From: Rubrobacter xylanophilus DSM 9941
Lineage (GTDB): Bacteria > Actinomycetota > Rubrobacteria > Rubrobacterales > Rubrobacteraceae
Direction: 5' to 3'
Length of the DNA: 64,000 nt
Assembly (NCBI RefSeq): GCF_000014185.1
Contig: NC_008148.1
Location: 248,001-312,000 of the forward strand
Below, piece after piece: positions 50,524 through 57,915 of the stretch; positions within the stretch are counted from its first letter, which is position 1; each line of letters starts with the position of its first letter. A program made the translations under genes and the position numbers. The notes under the pieces are model-generated. The model saw nothing but the letters and a program-made list of their open reading frames with translations. It was not told where the DNA came from and ran no database searches.

Positions 50524-50586
50524 ATGAGCGCGTCTTTCGTGTCGTCGAGAGGGTCGTTTCCGCCGGCCGGGGGGTGGTGCCGGTGA
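50524..50586 (+). CDS. Short upstream frame (20 codons) coupled to terC
   Basis: An ATG at 50524, 8 nt after GGAGG (50511-50515), opens a 20-codon frame (MSASFVSSRGSFPPAGGWCR) whose TGA overlaps the GTG start of the TerC-family gene as GTGA. The leader frame has a much better ribosome-binding site than terC itself, so it probably delivers ribosomes to terC. The peptide has no recognisable domain. Whether it senses anything is unknown. Confidence 0.5.
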   Translation: MSASFVSSRGSFPPAGGWCR

Positions 50587-51500
50587 GCGGCTTTCCGCTG
50601 TGGGCGTGGGTCGGGTTCACCGCCCTCGTGGTGGCGCTGCTCGTCTTGGACCTCGCCGTGCTCGCCCGCGGCTCCCGGGAGATCTCCTTCCGGCAGGCCG
50701 CGCTGCTCAGCGCGTTCTGGGTGGGGGTCGCGGTGGCCTTCGGGGTGGCGCTGTTTTTCGTCGCCGGGGCGGCGCGGGCCGCGGAGTACTTCACGGGCTA
50801 CATCGTCGAGAAGAGCCTCTCGGTGGACAACGTCTTCGTCTTCGCGCTCATCTTCTCCTACTTCGCCGTCCCCTCCCGCTACCAGTACCGGGTGCTCTTC
50901 TGGGGGATCGTGGGGGCCCTGGTGCTGCGCGGGGTCTTCATCCTCATCGGGGCCGAGCTGCTGGAGCGCTTCGACTGGATCGTCTACGTCTTCGGTGCCT
51001 TCCTCGTCTACACCGGTATCCGGATGGCGCTCCACCGCGAGGTGGAGGTGCACCCCGAGCGCAACCCGGTGCTCCGGCTCGTGCGGCGGCTCGTGCCCAT
51101 GACCAAGAGCTTCGAGGGGGAGAGGTTCTTCGTGCGGCGCTCCGGCAAGCTCCTCGCCACCCCGCTCTTTGCGGTCATCACGGTGGTGATGACCACCGAC
51201 GTGATCTTCGCCGTCGACTCCATCCCGGCCATCTTCGGGATAACCTCCAGCGCCTTCATCGTGTGGAGCACCAACGCCTTCGCGGTGCTGGGGCTCAGGC
51301 CGCTGTACTTCATGCTCGCCGGGATGATGGAGCGCTTCGTCTACCTGAACCTCGGCCTCTCGGTGGTGCTCGTCTTCGTGGGCGGCAAGTTCATCTGGAG
51401 CGAGCTCTTCGGGAAGGTGCCCATCTGGGTCTCGCTGCCGTTCATCGCGGCGGCGATCGGGGTCTCCATCGCGGCCTCGCTGTGGAAGACCCGGGGCTGA
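50583..51500 (+). CDS. TerC-family integral membrane protein (Alx/MeeY/YceF-type manganese exporter)
   Basis: This 305-residue membrane protein has about nine helices with the acidic TerC motifs EKSLSVDNVFVFALIF near residues 74-89 and TDVIFAVDSIPAIFGI near 204-219. Some family members export Mn2+, in agreement with the Mn2+ riboswitch upstream. Tellurite resistance, the origin of the name, is not implied. GTG 50583 overlaps the stop of a short upstream frame; GTG 50574 and 50577 are in-frame alternatives. MutS begins 33 nt after the stop with its own promoter. Confidence 0.9.
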   Translation: MSGFPLWAWVGFTALVVALLVLDLAVLARGSREISFRQAALLSAFWVGVAVAFGVALFFVAGAARAAEYFTGYIVEKSLSVDNVFVFALIFSYFAVPSRYQYRVLFWGIVGALVLRGVFILIGAELLERFDWIVYVFGAFLVYTGIRMALHREVEVHPERNPVLRLVRRLVPMTKSFEGERFFVRRSGKLLATPLFAVITVVMTTDVIFAVDSIPAIFGITSSAFIVWSTNAFAVLGLRPLYFMLAGMMERFVYLNLGLSVVLVFVGGKFIWSELFGKVPIWVSLPFIAAAIGVSIAASLWKTRG

Positions 51501-51519
51501 AAGGGCACCGGCACCCTCG

Positions 51520-51525
51520 TAGAAT
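51520..51525 (+). promoter_or_regulatory. -10 element (TAGAAT) of a probable leaderless promoter for mutS
   Basis: TAGAAT is followed by seven bases and the ATG at 51533. No ribosome-binding site is seen between them. No clear -35 was identified. Confidence 0.5.
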
Positions 51526-51532
51526 AAGGCCC

Positions 51533-53887
51533 ATGCTCGGACGCTACGCCGAACTCAAGGCCCAGCTTCCGCCCGGGACGATCCTCTTCTACCAGGTCGG
51601 CACCTTCTTCGAGACCTTCGAGGAGGACGCCAAGACCGTCTCCCGCGAGCTCTCGCTGCGGCTCACCAGCCGGGAGGCCGCCGGGGAGGGGAGGGTGCCG
51701 CTGGCGGGGGTCCCCGGGCACGCCCTGCAGGAGCACGTGGCCGCGCTCTTGAGGAAGGGCCACTCCGTGGCCATCGCCGAGCAGCGGCAGCACCCCACCA
51801 AGCCGCGGCAGTTCACCCGCGAGATCACCCAGATTTTGACCCCCGGCACCGTGATCGAGGACAACGTCCTCTCCGCCGGGAGGTCCAACTACCTGGCCAC
51901 CTTCGTCGTCCGGGACGGGAAGGCCGGGATAGCGGTGGCGGAGGCCTCCACCGGGGAGTTCTCCGGTACGGTGGTGCCGGAGGCGGAGCTGCCGGCGGAG
52001 CTGGAGCGCTGGTCGCCGCGGGAGGTGGTGGTCCCCGAGCGGACGGCCGCCGAGGATCTGCCCCGGCTGGAGGCGCGGGTGAGCACCGCCCCCCGCTGGA
52101 CCTTCGAGCCCTCCGCGGGGGAGCAGGCCCTGCGGCAGCACTTCGGGGTGGCGAGCCTCAAGGGCTACGGGCTCGACGGGAGCCCGCAGCTCGTGGCCGC
52201 GGCGGGGGCCCTCATCCGCTACCTGAGCACCCTGCGCGGCGGCAGCCCGCCGGAGCAGATCGTCTCCTTCAGGCGCTACGACCCCGGCCAGGCGATGCTG
52301 CTGGACGCCGCCACCCGCAGGAACTTGGGGCTGGAGGAGCTGATCTCCACGGTGGACCGTACCAGGACCCCGATGGGCCAGCGGACCCTGCGGCGCTGGC
52401 TGGAGCGGCCGCTCCTGGAGGCCTCCCGGATCAACCAGCGGCTCGAGGCGGTGGACGCCCTCTTCCCGGACTACATGCTGCGGGAGGAGGTGCGCGAGCA
52501 CCTCGGCGGCATCCCGGACATCGAGCGGATCGCCACCAGGATCGTGCGGCTCTCGGCCTCCCCGGGCGACCTGCTCGCCCTGCGGGGGGCGCTCGAGGCG
52601 CTGGGGCCGCTGCGGCGGGCGCTCGCCCCCGCCGCGCAGCGCAGCGAGCTCCTCCGGCGGGCGCTCTCGGCGATGGAGGAGCCGCCGGGGGTCAGGGAGC
52701 TCATCGCCGAGGCCATCTCCGAGGAGGAGGGCGAGATCATCCGCCCCGGCTACTCCGCCGAGCTGGACGAGGCCCGCTCCTTCCGGGACGGGGCCCACGA
52801 GTGGCTCACCCGCTTCGAGGCCGAGGAGCGCCTGAAGACCGGGCTCAAGACCCTCAAGGTCGGCTACCGGGACGGCGAGGGGTACTTTATAGAGGTGGGG
52901 GGGAAGGAGGCCCACCGGGTTCCGCCCCACTACGAGCACCGCAAGGCCCTCAAGCACAACGCCCGCTACGTCACCGTAGAGCTCAAGGAGCACGAGTCCA
53001 GGATGCTCACCGCCCGCGAGGAGGTCGAGCGGCTGGAGCGCAGGATCCTGGGCGAGATCCGGGCGGCCGTCAAGGAGGCGGCGCCGCAGCTGCAGCGGAT
53101 CGCCCGGGCGGTGGCGGTGGTGGACGTGGTCGCCTCGTTCGCCGCCGCCGCGGCCGAGCTGCGCTACTGCCGGCCGCGGGTCGCGGAGGAGCGGGGGATC
53201 CGGATCGTCTCCGGGCGCCACCCGGTGGTCGAGCACGCCACCGAGACGCCCTTCGTGCCCAACGACGCCCGGATAGACGGCGGCTCCCGCCTGCAGATCA
53301 TCACCGGCCCCAACATGGCCGGGAAGTCCGTGTATCTGCGGCAGGTGGCCCTGATAGTCCTGCTGGCCCAGACCGGCTCCTACGTGCCCGCGGAGGAGGC
53401 CTCGCTGGGGGTCGTCGACCGGATCTTCACCCGGGTCGGCGCGGAGGACCGGCTGGCGAGCGGGGAGTCCACCTTCATGGTGGAGATGACGGAGGCGGCG
53501 GGTATCCTGAACGGCGCCACGGAGCGCAGCCTGGTGATCCTGGACGAGGTGGGCCGGGGGACCTCCACCTACGACGGGATGAGCCTGGCCTGGGCGATCG
53601 CCGAGTATCTGCACGATGACGTGCAGGCCCTCACGCTCTTCGCCACCCACTACCACGAGCTGACACGGCTCGCCGACTCGCTCCCCGGCTGCCGCAACCT
53701 GAAGGCGGTGGTTGAGGAGGTGGGCGGGGAGATCGTGTTCCTGCACAGGATTGAGCCCGGCGCCGAGTCCTCCTCCTACGGGGTGCACGTGGCCCGGCTG
53801 GCCGGGCTGCCGCCGCGGGTGACCGACCGGGCCCAGGAGATCCTCTCCCGCCTGGAGGCCGAAGGGGTGAAGGGGTTCGCCGGGTGA
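51533..53887 (+). CDS. mutS: DNA mismatch repair protein MutS
   Basis: This 784-residue ATPase recognises mismatches and recruits MutL. The mismatch-reading phenylalanine and glutamate are in VGTFFETFEEDA near residue 27 (Phe-x-Glu). The Walker A motif is GPNMAGKSVYLRQ, the signature STFMVEMTE and Walker B LVILDEVGRGTST. Length is somewhat shorter than E. coli MutS (853), as is common in thermophiles. mutL follows directly. The presence of MutS-MutL is unusual for actinobacteria in general but known in deep-branching ones. Confidence 0.95.
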   Translation: MLGRYAELKAQLPPGTILFYQVGTFFETFEEDAKTVSRELSLRLTSREAAGEGRVPLAGVPGHALQEHVAALLRKGHSVAIAEQRQHPTKPRQFTREITQILTPGTVIEDNVLSAGRSNYLATFVVRDGKAGIAVAEASTGEFSGTVVPEAELPAELERWSPREVVVPERTAAEDLPRLEARVSTAPRWTFEPSAGEQALRQHFGVASLKGYGLDGSPQLVAAAGALIRYLSTLRGGSPPEQIVSFRRYDPGQAMLLDAATRRNLGLEELISTVDRTRTPMGQRTLRRWLERPLLEASRINQRLEAVDALFPDYMLREEVREHLGGIPDIERIATRIVRLSASPGDLLALRGALEALGPLRRALAPAAQRSELLRRALSAMEEPPGVRELIAEAISEEEGEIIRPGYSAELDEARSFRDGAHEWLTRFEAEERLKTGLKTLKVGYRDGEGYFIEVGGKEAHRVPPHYEHRKALKHNARYVTVELKEHESRMLTAREEVERLERRILGEIRAAVKEAAPQLQRIARAVAVVDVVASFAAAAAELRYCRPRVAEERGIRIVSGRHPVVEHATETPFVPNDARIDGGSRLQIITGPNMAGKSVYLRQVALIVLLAQTGSYVPAEEASLGVVDRIFTRVGAEDRLASGESTFMVEMTEAAGILNGATERSLVILDEVGRGTSTYDGMSLAWAIAEYLHDDVQALTLFATHYHELTRLADSLPGCRNLKAVVEEVGGEIVFLHRIEPGAESSSYGVHVARLAGLPPRVTDRAQEILSRLEAEGVKGFAG

Positions 53888-53943
53888 GGCTCTTCCCGCG
53901 CCTGGTCTCCGAGGGGCCCGCGGGCTACGACGGGGGAGGCCGG

Positions 53944-55482
53944 GTGCGGATCCTCCCCCCGGACGTGGCGCGCAGGATCGCCGCCGGCGAGGTCATAGAG
54001 CGCCCCGCCTCGGCGGTGAAGGAGCTGGTGGAGAACGCCCTGGACGCCGGCGCGACGCGGGTAGAGGTGGAGGTGGAGGGTGGCGGGACCTCCCTGATCC
54101 GGGTGCGCGACGACGGGGCCGGCATGCTTCCCGGGGACGCCGAGCGCGCTCTCGGGCGGCACGCCACGAGCAAGCTCCGCTGCGTGGACGACCTCGCCCG
54201 GGTGAGCACCCTGGGCTTCCGGGGGGAGGCGCTGCACGCCATCGGCGCGGTCTCCTCGCTCTCGCTGACGACGCGCGCCGCCGGCGAGGCGCTCGGCCGG
54301 CGCGTGAGGGTTCTGGCCGGCGAGCCGGCGGGCTCGGAGCCTGCCGCCCACCCGCCGGGCACCACGGTGGAGGTGCGCGACCTGTTCCTGAACCTGCCGG
54401 TGCGGCGCGGCTTTCTCGGGACGGCGCGGGCGGAGGGGAACGCGGTGGCGCGCGCCGTCGAGGCCCTGGCGCTCAGCCGCCCGGAGGTGGGCTTTTTCCT
54501 GCGGGCGGAGGGGCGCCCGGCGCTCTCCCTGCCGCCCGCCGCCGGCCTGCGGGAGCGGGTGGCCCAGGTGCACGGCCTGGCGCTCGCCGAGACCCTGCTG
54601 CCGCTCTCCGACCCGGCGGTGCGGGGGCTTGTGAGCCCGCTGTCGGCGAGCTTCCCGACCCGCCGCTACCTGCACGTGACGGTGAACGGCCGGGTGGTGG
54701 ACCCGGACTCCTTCGCCCCGGCGGTGGCGAAGGCCTACGCCGACCTGCTCCCGAAGGGCCGCCACCCGGCGGCCTTTCTGCGCCTGGAGCTGGATCCGGA
54801 GGAGGTGGACGTGAACGTCCACCCGGCGAAGCGGGCGGTGCGGCTGCGGGGCGGGAGGTCCGTCTACCCGCTGGTGGTCGGCGCGGTGCGCTCGGCGCTG
54901 GAGCTCGGCAGGCGGGGGCGCGGAGCCGCCGCGCCCGGGAGGGAGGAGCCCGCCCTCGCGCTCATCGGCCAGTTCGCCGGGCGGTGCATCGTGGCCCAGC
55001 GGGGGGAGGAGCTGCTGCTCATCGACCAGCACGGGGCGCACGAGCGGGTCCTGTACGAGCGGCTGCTCTACGGCCCTCCGGAGCGGCCCGTCGCCCTGGA
55101 CCCTCCGCGGGTGGTCCGGCTGCCCGGGGAGCTCGGGCGGGAGGTTCTCTGGTCTTTCGAGGAGGAGCTGGCCTCGGCGGGCTTCAGGGTGGAGCCCTTC
55201 GGAGAGGACGCGGTGCGGGTGCTCGCCGCGCCGCGGGGCGTGGGGGATGTGGCGGCGGGTTTGGTCGGGGCCGCGCAGGCCCTCGCGGGCGGGGAGGACT
55301 ACCTGAAGGCGCTGGCGTGCAGGGGCGCGGACCGCTTCGGGGAGGAGCTGGATCGCGCCAGGATGGCCCGGCTTCTAGAGGACTGGGCGTCCACCAGGTT
55401 CCCCGAAGTTTGCCCGCATGGACGCCCCATCGTCCGGCGCATCAGCCTGGGGGAGCTGCTGCGCGGCTTCGGGAGGGTCTAG
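53944..55482 (+). CDS. mutL: DNA mismatch repair protein MutL (endonuclease-type)
   Basis: This 512-residue GHL ATPase couples MutS to strand incision. The N-terminus has ILPPDVARRIAAGEVIERPASAVKELVENALDAGA. The C-terminal domain carries DQHGAHERVLYE, a form of the endonuclease DQHA(X)2E(X)4E motif, with ACRGA and the CPHGRP zinc motif, so endonuclease activity is plausible although Ala is Gly. GTG 53944 has GGGGGAGG just upstream and is preferred; GTG 53884, overlapping mutS, would add 20 residues. The stop is shared as CTAG with a small minus-strand gene. Confidence 0.93.
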   Translation: MRILPPDVARRIAAGEVIERPASAVKELVENALDAGATRVEVEVEGGGTSLIRVRDDGAGMLPGDAERALGRHATSKLRCVDDLARVSTLGFRGEALHAIGAVSSLSLTTRAAGEALGRRVRVLAGEPAGSEPAAHPPGTTVEVRDLFLNLPVRRGFLGTARAEGNAVARAVEALALSRPEVGFFLRAEGRPALSLPPAAGLRERVAQVHGLALAETLLPLSDPAVRGLVSPLSASFPTRRYLHVTVNGRVVDPDSFAPAVAKAYADLLPKGRHPAAFLRLELDPEEVDVNVHPAKRAVRLRGGRSVYPLVVGAVRSALELGRRGRGAAAPGREEPALALIGQFAGRCIVAQRGEELLLIDQHGAHERVLYERLLYGPPERPVALDPPRVVRLPGELGREVLWSFEEELASAGFRVEPFGEDAVRVLAAPRGVGDVAAGLVGAAQALAGGEDYLKALACRGADRFGEELDRARMARLLEDWASTRFPEVCPHGRPIVRRISLGELLRGFGRV

Positions 55483-55637
55483 TCCTCCTGGTCGATCAGG
55501 CTCTGCCCCAGGTTCAGGATGGTCGGGGCCCAGAGGCCGACGAAGATCGCCGACTCCCGCTTGCCCTGGGCGTACAGCAACAGGGAGAGCAGGATGGATA
55601 GCAGGGTGCCCCCGACATAGATTCCCTTGCCGCTCAA
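55479..55637 (-). CDS. Small membrane protein of 52 residues
   Basis: The minus strand encodes a 52-residue protein with two hydrophobic stretches (YVGGTLLSILLSLLLY and AIFVGLWAPTILNLG) separated by a basic turn (AQGKRES). The TTG start at 55637 is preceded by GGAGGTGAGG. Convergent stop codons overlap as CTAG with mutL. It is too short for standard gene calling; codon use and the good ribosome-binding site support it. No family is recognised. Confidence 0.6.
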   Translation of the reverse strand: MSGKGIYVGGTLLSILLSLLLYAQGKRESAIFVGLWAPTILNLGQSLIDQED

Positions 55638-55732
55638 GAACCTCACCTCCGTTGCAGGTGCTTGCAGGATGGTGCAGATATACCCGGCCGCACCGGGTGT
55701 AAACTGTGTGCGGAATCCCAGAGGGAGGTGGT

Positions 55733-57364
55733 ATGTTCCGGAGCGAGGGCGCGGCCGCGAAGACGAGGGTCCGGCGGCCGGACGGCGGGGGGCGTTCCAC
55801 GGTGTACGGCACGCGGGGCGCGGTGTCCTGCGAGCACCCGCTGGCCGCGGTGGAGGGGCTGAGGGTGCTGGACGAGGGCGGGACCGCCGCCGACGCCTGC
55901 GTGGCGATGGCGGCCTGCCTCGCCGTGGTCGCCCCGATGACCACCGGGATGGGCGGGGACGCCTTTTTGCTCTTCTACGAGGCGGGGAGCGGCCGGGTGA
56001 TAGGGGCCAACGGCTCGGGGCGCGCCCCCCGGGGGGCGACCATCGAGGGGCTGCGCGCCCGGGGCGTCAAGGAGATGCCGGAGCGCGGCGGCCTCTCGGT
56101 GACGGTCCCCGGGGCGGTCCGGCTGTGGGAGGACGCCGCGCGGAGGCTCGGCAAGCTCCCGCTGGGGCGGCTGCTCGAGCCGGCCCGCCGCTACGCGGAG
56201 GAGGGCTTCCCGGTCACGGAGGTCGTCTCCCGCTACTGGGAGGTGGCGGCGGAGCTTCTGGGGAGCCGGGAGGCCTCGGCCCGCTGCTTTCTGCCCGGCG
56301 GCCGGGCGCCACGCCCCGGGGAGGTGTTCCGGCAGCCCGACCTGGCGCGCACCCTCGCCCTGGTGGCCGAATCTGGGTCGGAGGCCTTCTACGGGGGGGA
56401 GGTGGCCCGCAGCATCGCCCGGGCGGTGCAGGAGGACGGCGGCTACCTCTCGGAGGAGGATCTGGCCGCCCACGAGACCACCTGGGTGGAGCCCATCTCC
56501 ACCGGCTACCGGGGGCTGGAGGTGCACGAGATCCCCCCTCCGGGGCAGGGCATAGCGGCGCTGGAGATGCTCAACATCCTGGAGGGCTTCGACATGGGCT
56601 CGCTCGACCCCAGCGGCGCCGAGCGGATCCACCTGGAGGTCGAGGCGAAGAAGCTCGCCTTCCGCGACCTCTTCGGGAAGGTGGGCGACCCGGAGTTCGC
56701 CGCGGTGCCGGTGGAGGAGCTGCTCTCCAAGGACTACGCCGCCCGGCTGCGGGAGGAGATCTCGCCGGAGAGGGCCGCCGTTCCCTCGGTCGGCCCGGCG
56801 CTCGGGAGCGACACCACCTACCTGTGCGCCGTGGACGCCGGCGGCAACGGCTGCTCGTTCATAAACAGCCTGTACATGGGCTTCGGCAGCGGGGTCGTGG
56901 CCGACGGCACCGGCGTGTGCCTGCAGAACCGGGGGCGCTCCTTCCGGCTGGTCGAGGGGCACCCCAACGCCCTCGCCCCCGGCAAGCGGCCGATGCACAC
57001 GATCATCCCGGGGCTCGTCACCCGCGACGGGGCGCTGTGGGCGGTCTTCGGGGTGATGGGCGGCCCGATGCAGCCGCAGGGCCACGCGCAGCTGCTCTCC
57101 AACCTGATCGACCACCGCATGGAGCCCCAGGAGGCGGTGGACCACCCCCGCCACTTCCACGACCACGAGGGCGACGTACTGCTGGTCGAGGGGCGCGTCG
57201 CGCCCGCCGAGGTGGAGCGGCTGCGCCGCATGGGGCACCGGGTCGAGGTCGGCCCCGCCTACGCCATCCCCACCGGAGGGGCCCAGCTGATCCGCGTCCT
57301 GGAGGACGGCGTGCGGGCCTGCGGCAGCGACCCCCGCAAGGACGGCTGCGCCCTGGCCCAGTAG
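55733..57364 (+). CDS. ggt: Gamma-glutamyltransferase family protein
   Basis: This 543-residue N-terminal-nucleophile hydrolase family member cleaves gamma-glutamyl bonds after self-processing. The predicted nucleophile threonine lies in GSDTTYLCAVDAGGNG, and the preceding VPSVGPALGS is the processing region. MGFGSGVVADGTGVCLQNRG is also typical. No signal peptide is seen, so the enzyme is likely cytosolic, or the substrate is not glutathione. ATG 55733 is preceded by GGGAGGTGGT; TAAACT (55700-55705) is a -10 candidate. A transporter gene follows after 1 nt. Confidence 0.93.
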   Translation: MFRSEGAAAKTRVRRPDGGGRSTVYGTRGAVSCEHPLAAVEGLRVLDEGGTAADACVAMAACLAVVAPMTTGMGGDAFLLFYEAGSGRVIGANGSGRAPRGATIEGLRARGVKEMPERGGLSVTVPGAVRLWEDAARRLGKLPLGRLLEPARRYAEEGFPVTEVVSRYWEVAAELLGSREASARCFLPGGRAPRPGEVFRQPDLARTLALVAESGSEAFYGGEVARSIARAVQEDGGYLSEEDLAAHETTWVEPISTGYRGLEVHEIPPPGQGIAALEMLNILEGFDMGSLDPSGAERIHLEVEAKKLAFRDLFGKVGDPEFAAVPVEELLSKDYAARLREEISPERAAVPSVGPALGSDTTYLCAVDAGGNGCSFINSLYMGFGSGVVADGTGVCLQNRGRSFRLVEGHPNALAPGKRPMHTIIPGLVTRDGALWAVFGVMGGPMQPQGHAQLLSNLIDHRMEPQEAVDHPRHFHDHEGDVLLVEGRVAPAEVERLRRMGHRVEVGPAYAIPTGGAQLIRVLEDGVRACGSDPRKDGCALAQ

Positions 57365-57365
57365 C

Positions 57366-57842
57366 GTGGAGGGGCGGCGCAAGAGCCCGGCGCGCAGGGT
57401 GGCCGTCGCGGGGGTGGTGGGCGCCCTGTACGTGGTGCTCTCCCTGGCGGTGGCCCCCATCGCCTTCGGCCCGCTGCAGTTCCGGGTGGGCGAGGCCCTG
57501 AAGCCCCTCGTCATAAAGCACCCCGTCCTCATACCGGCCTTCGGGGTGGGGACGGTGATCATCAACCTCTTCAGCCCGTTCGCCGGGCTGCTGGAGCTGG
57601 CCTTCATGCCCGCCGTGGACGTGGCGGGCGGCGCCCTGTGCTGGCTCATAGCCCGCACCGTCGGCGGGGCCTTCGGCACCTACCTGGCCTCCTTCGTCTA
57701 CGCCGTCTTCACCGCCGCCGGCGTGGGGGTGGTGCTGCACGTGGCCGCCGGGCTCCCCTACCTGCCCTCCTTCGCCTCCGTCGCCGTCTCCGAGGCCATC
57801 CTGCTGCTCGCCGGAAACGCCCTCCTGGTGCGGCGGGTGTAG
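57366..57842 (+). CDS. QueT-family ECF-type transporter protein
   Basis: This 157-residue membrane protein has about five to six helices and the QueT-family pattern ALYVVLSLAVAPIAFGPLQFRVGEALKPL. QueT proteins are substrate-binding subunits for queuosine precursors in ECF transporters, though other ligands are possible. GTG at 57366 lies 1 nt after the ggt stop, suggesting cotranscription. No ECF ATPase genes are nearby and no preQ1 riboswitch was seen. Confidence 0.78.
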   Translation: MEGRRKSPARRVAVAGVVGALYVVLSLAVAPIAFGPLQFRVGEALKPLVIKHPVLIPAFGVGTVIINLFSPFAGLLELAFMPAVDVAGGALCWLIARTVGGAFGTYLASFVYAVFTAAGVGVVLHVAAGLPYLPSFASVAVSEAILLLAGNALLVRRV

Positions 57843-57850
57843 AGCTTCTG

Positions 57851-57878
57851 TATACTGGATGCGGGCCCTTCGGGGTCC
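57851..57878 (+). promoter_or_regulatory. Nramp gene promoter with 5'-terminal UUCG hairpin
   Basis: TATACT (57851-57856) would start transcription near 57861-57863, so the RNA would begin with GGGCCC-UUCG-GGGUCC, a 6-bp hairpin with a UUCG loop (57863-57878). The ribosome-binding site GGGGAGGAGG (57901-57910) is further downstream. Confidence 0.5.
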
Positions 57879-57915
57879 TCCTGGGAGAACTCTCGGAGCG
57901 GGGGAGGAGGCAGCG

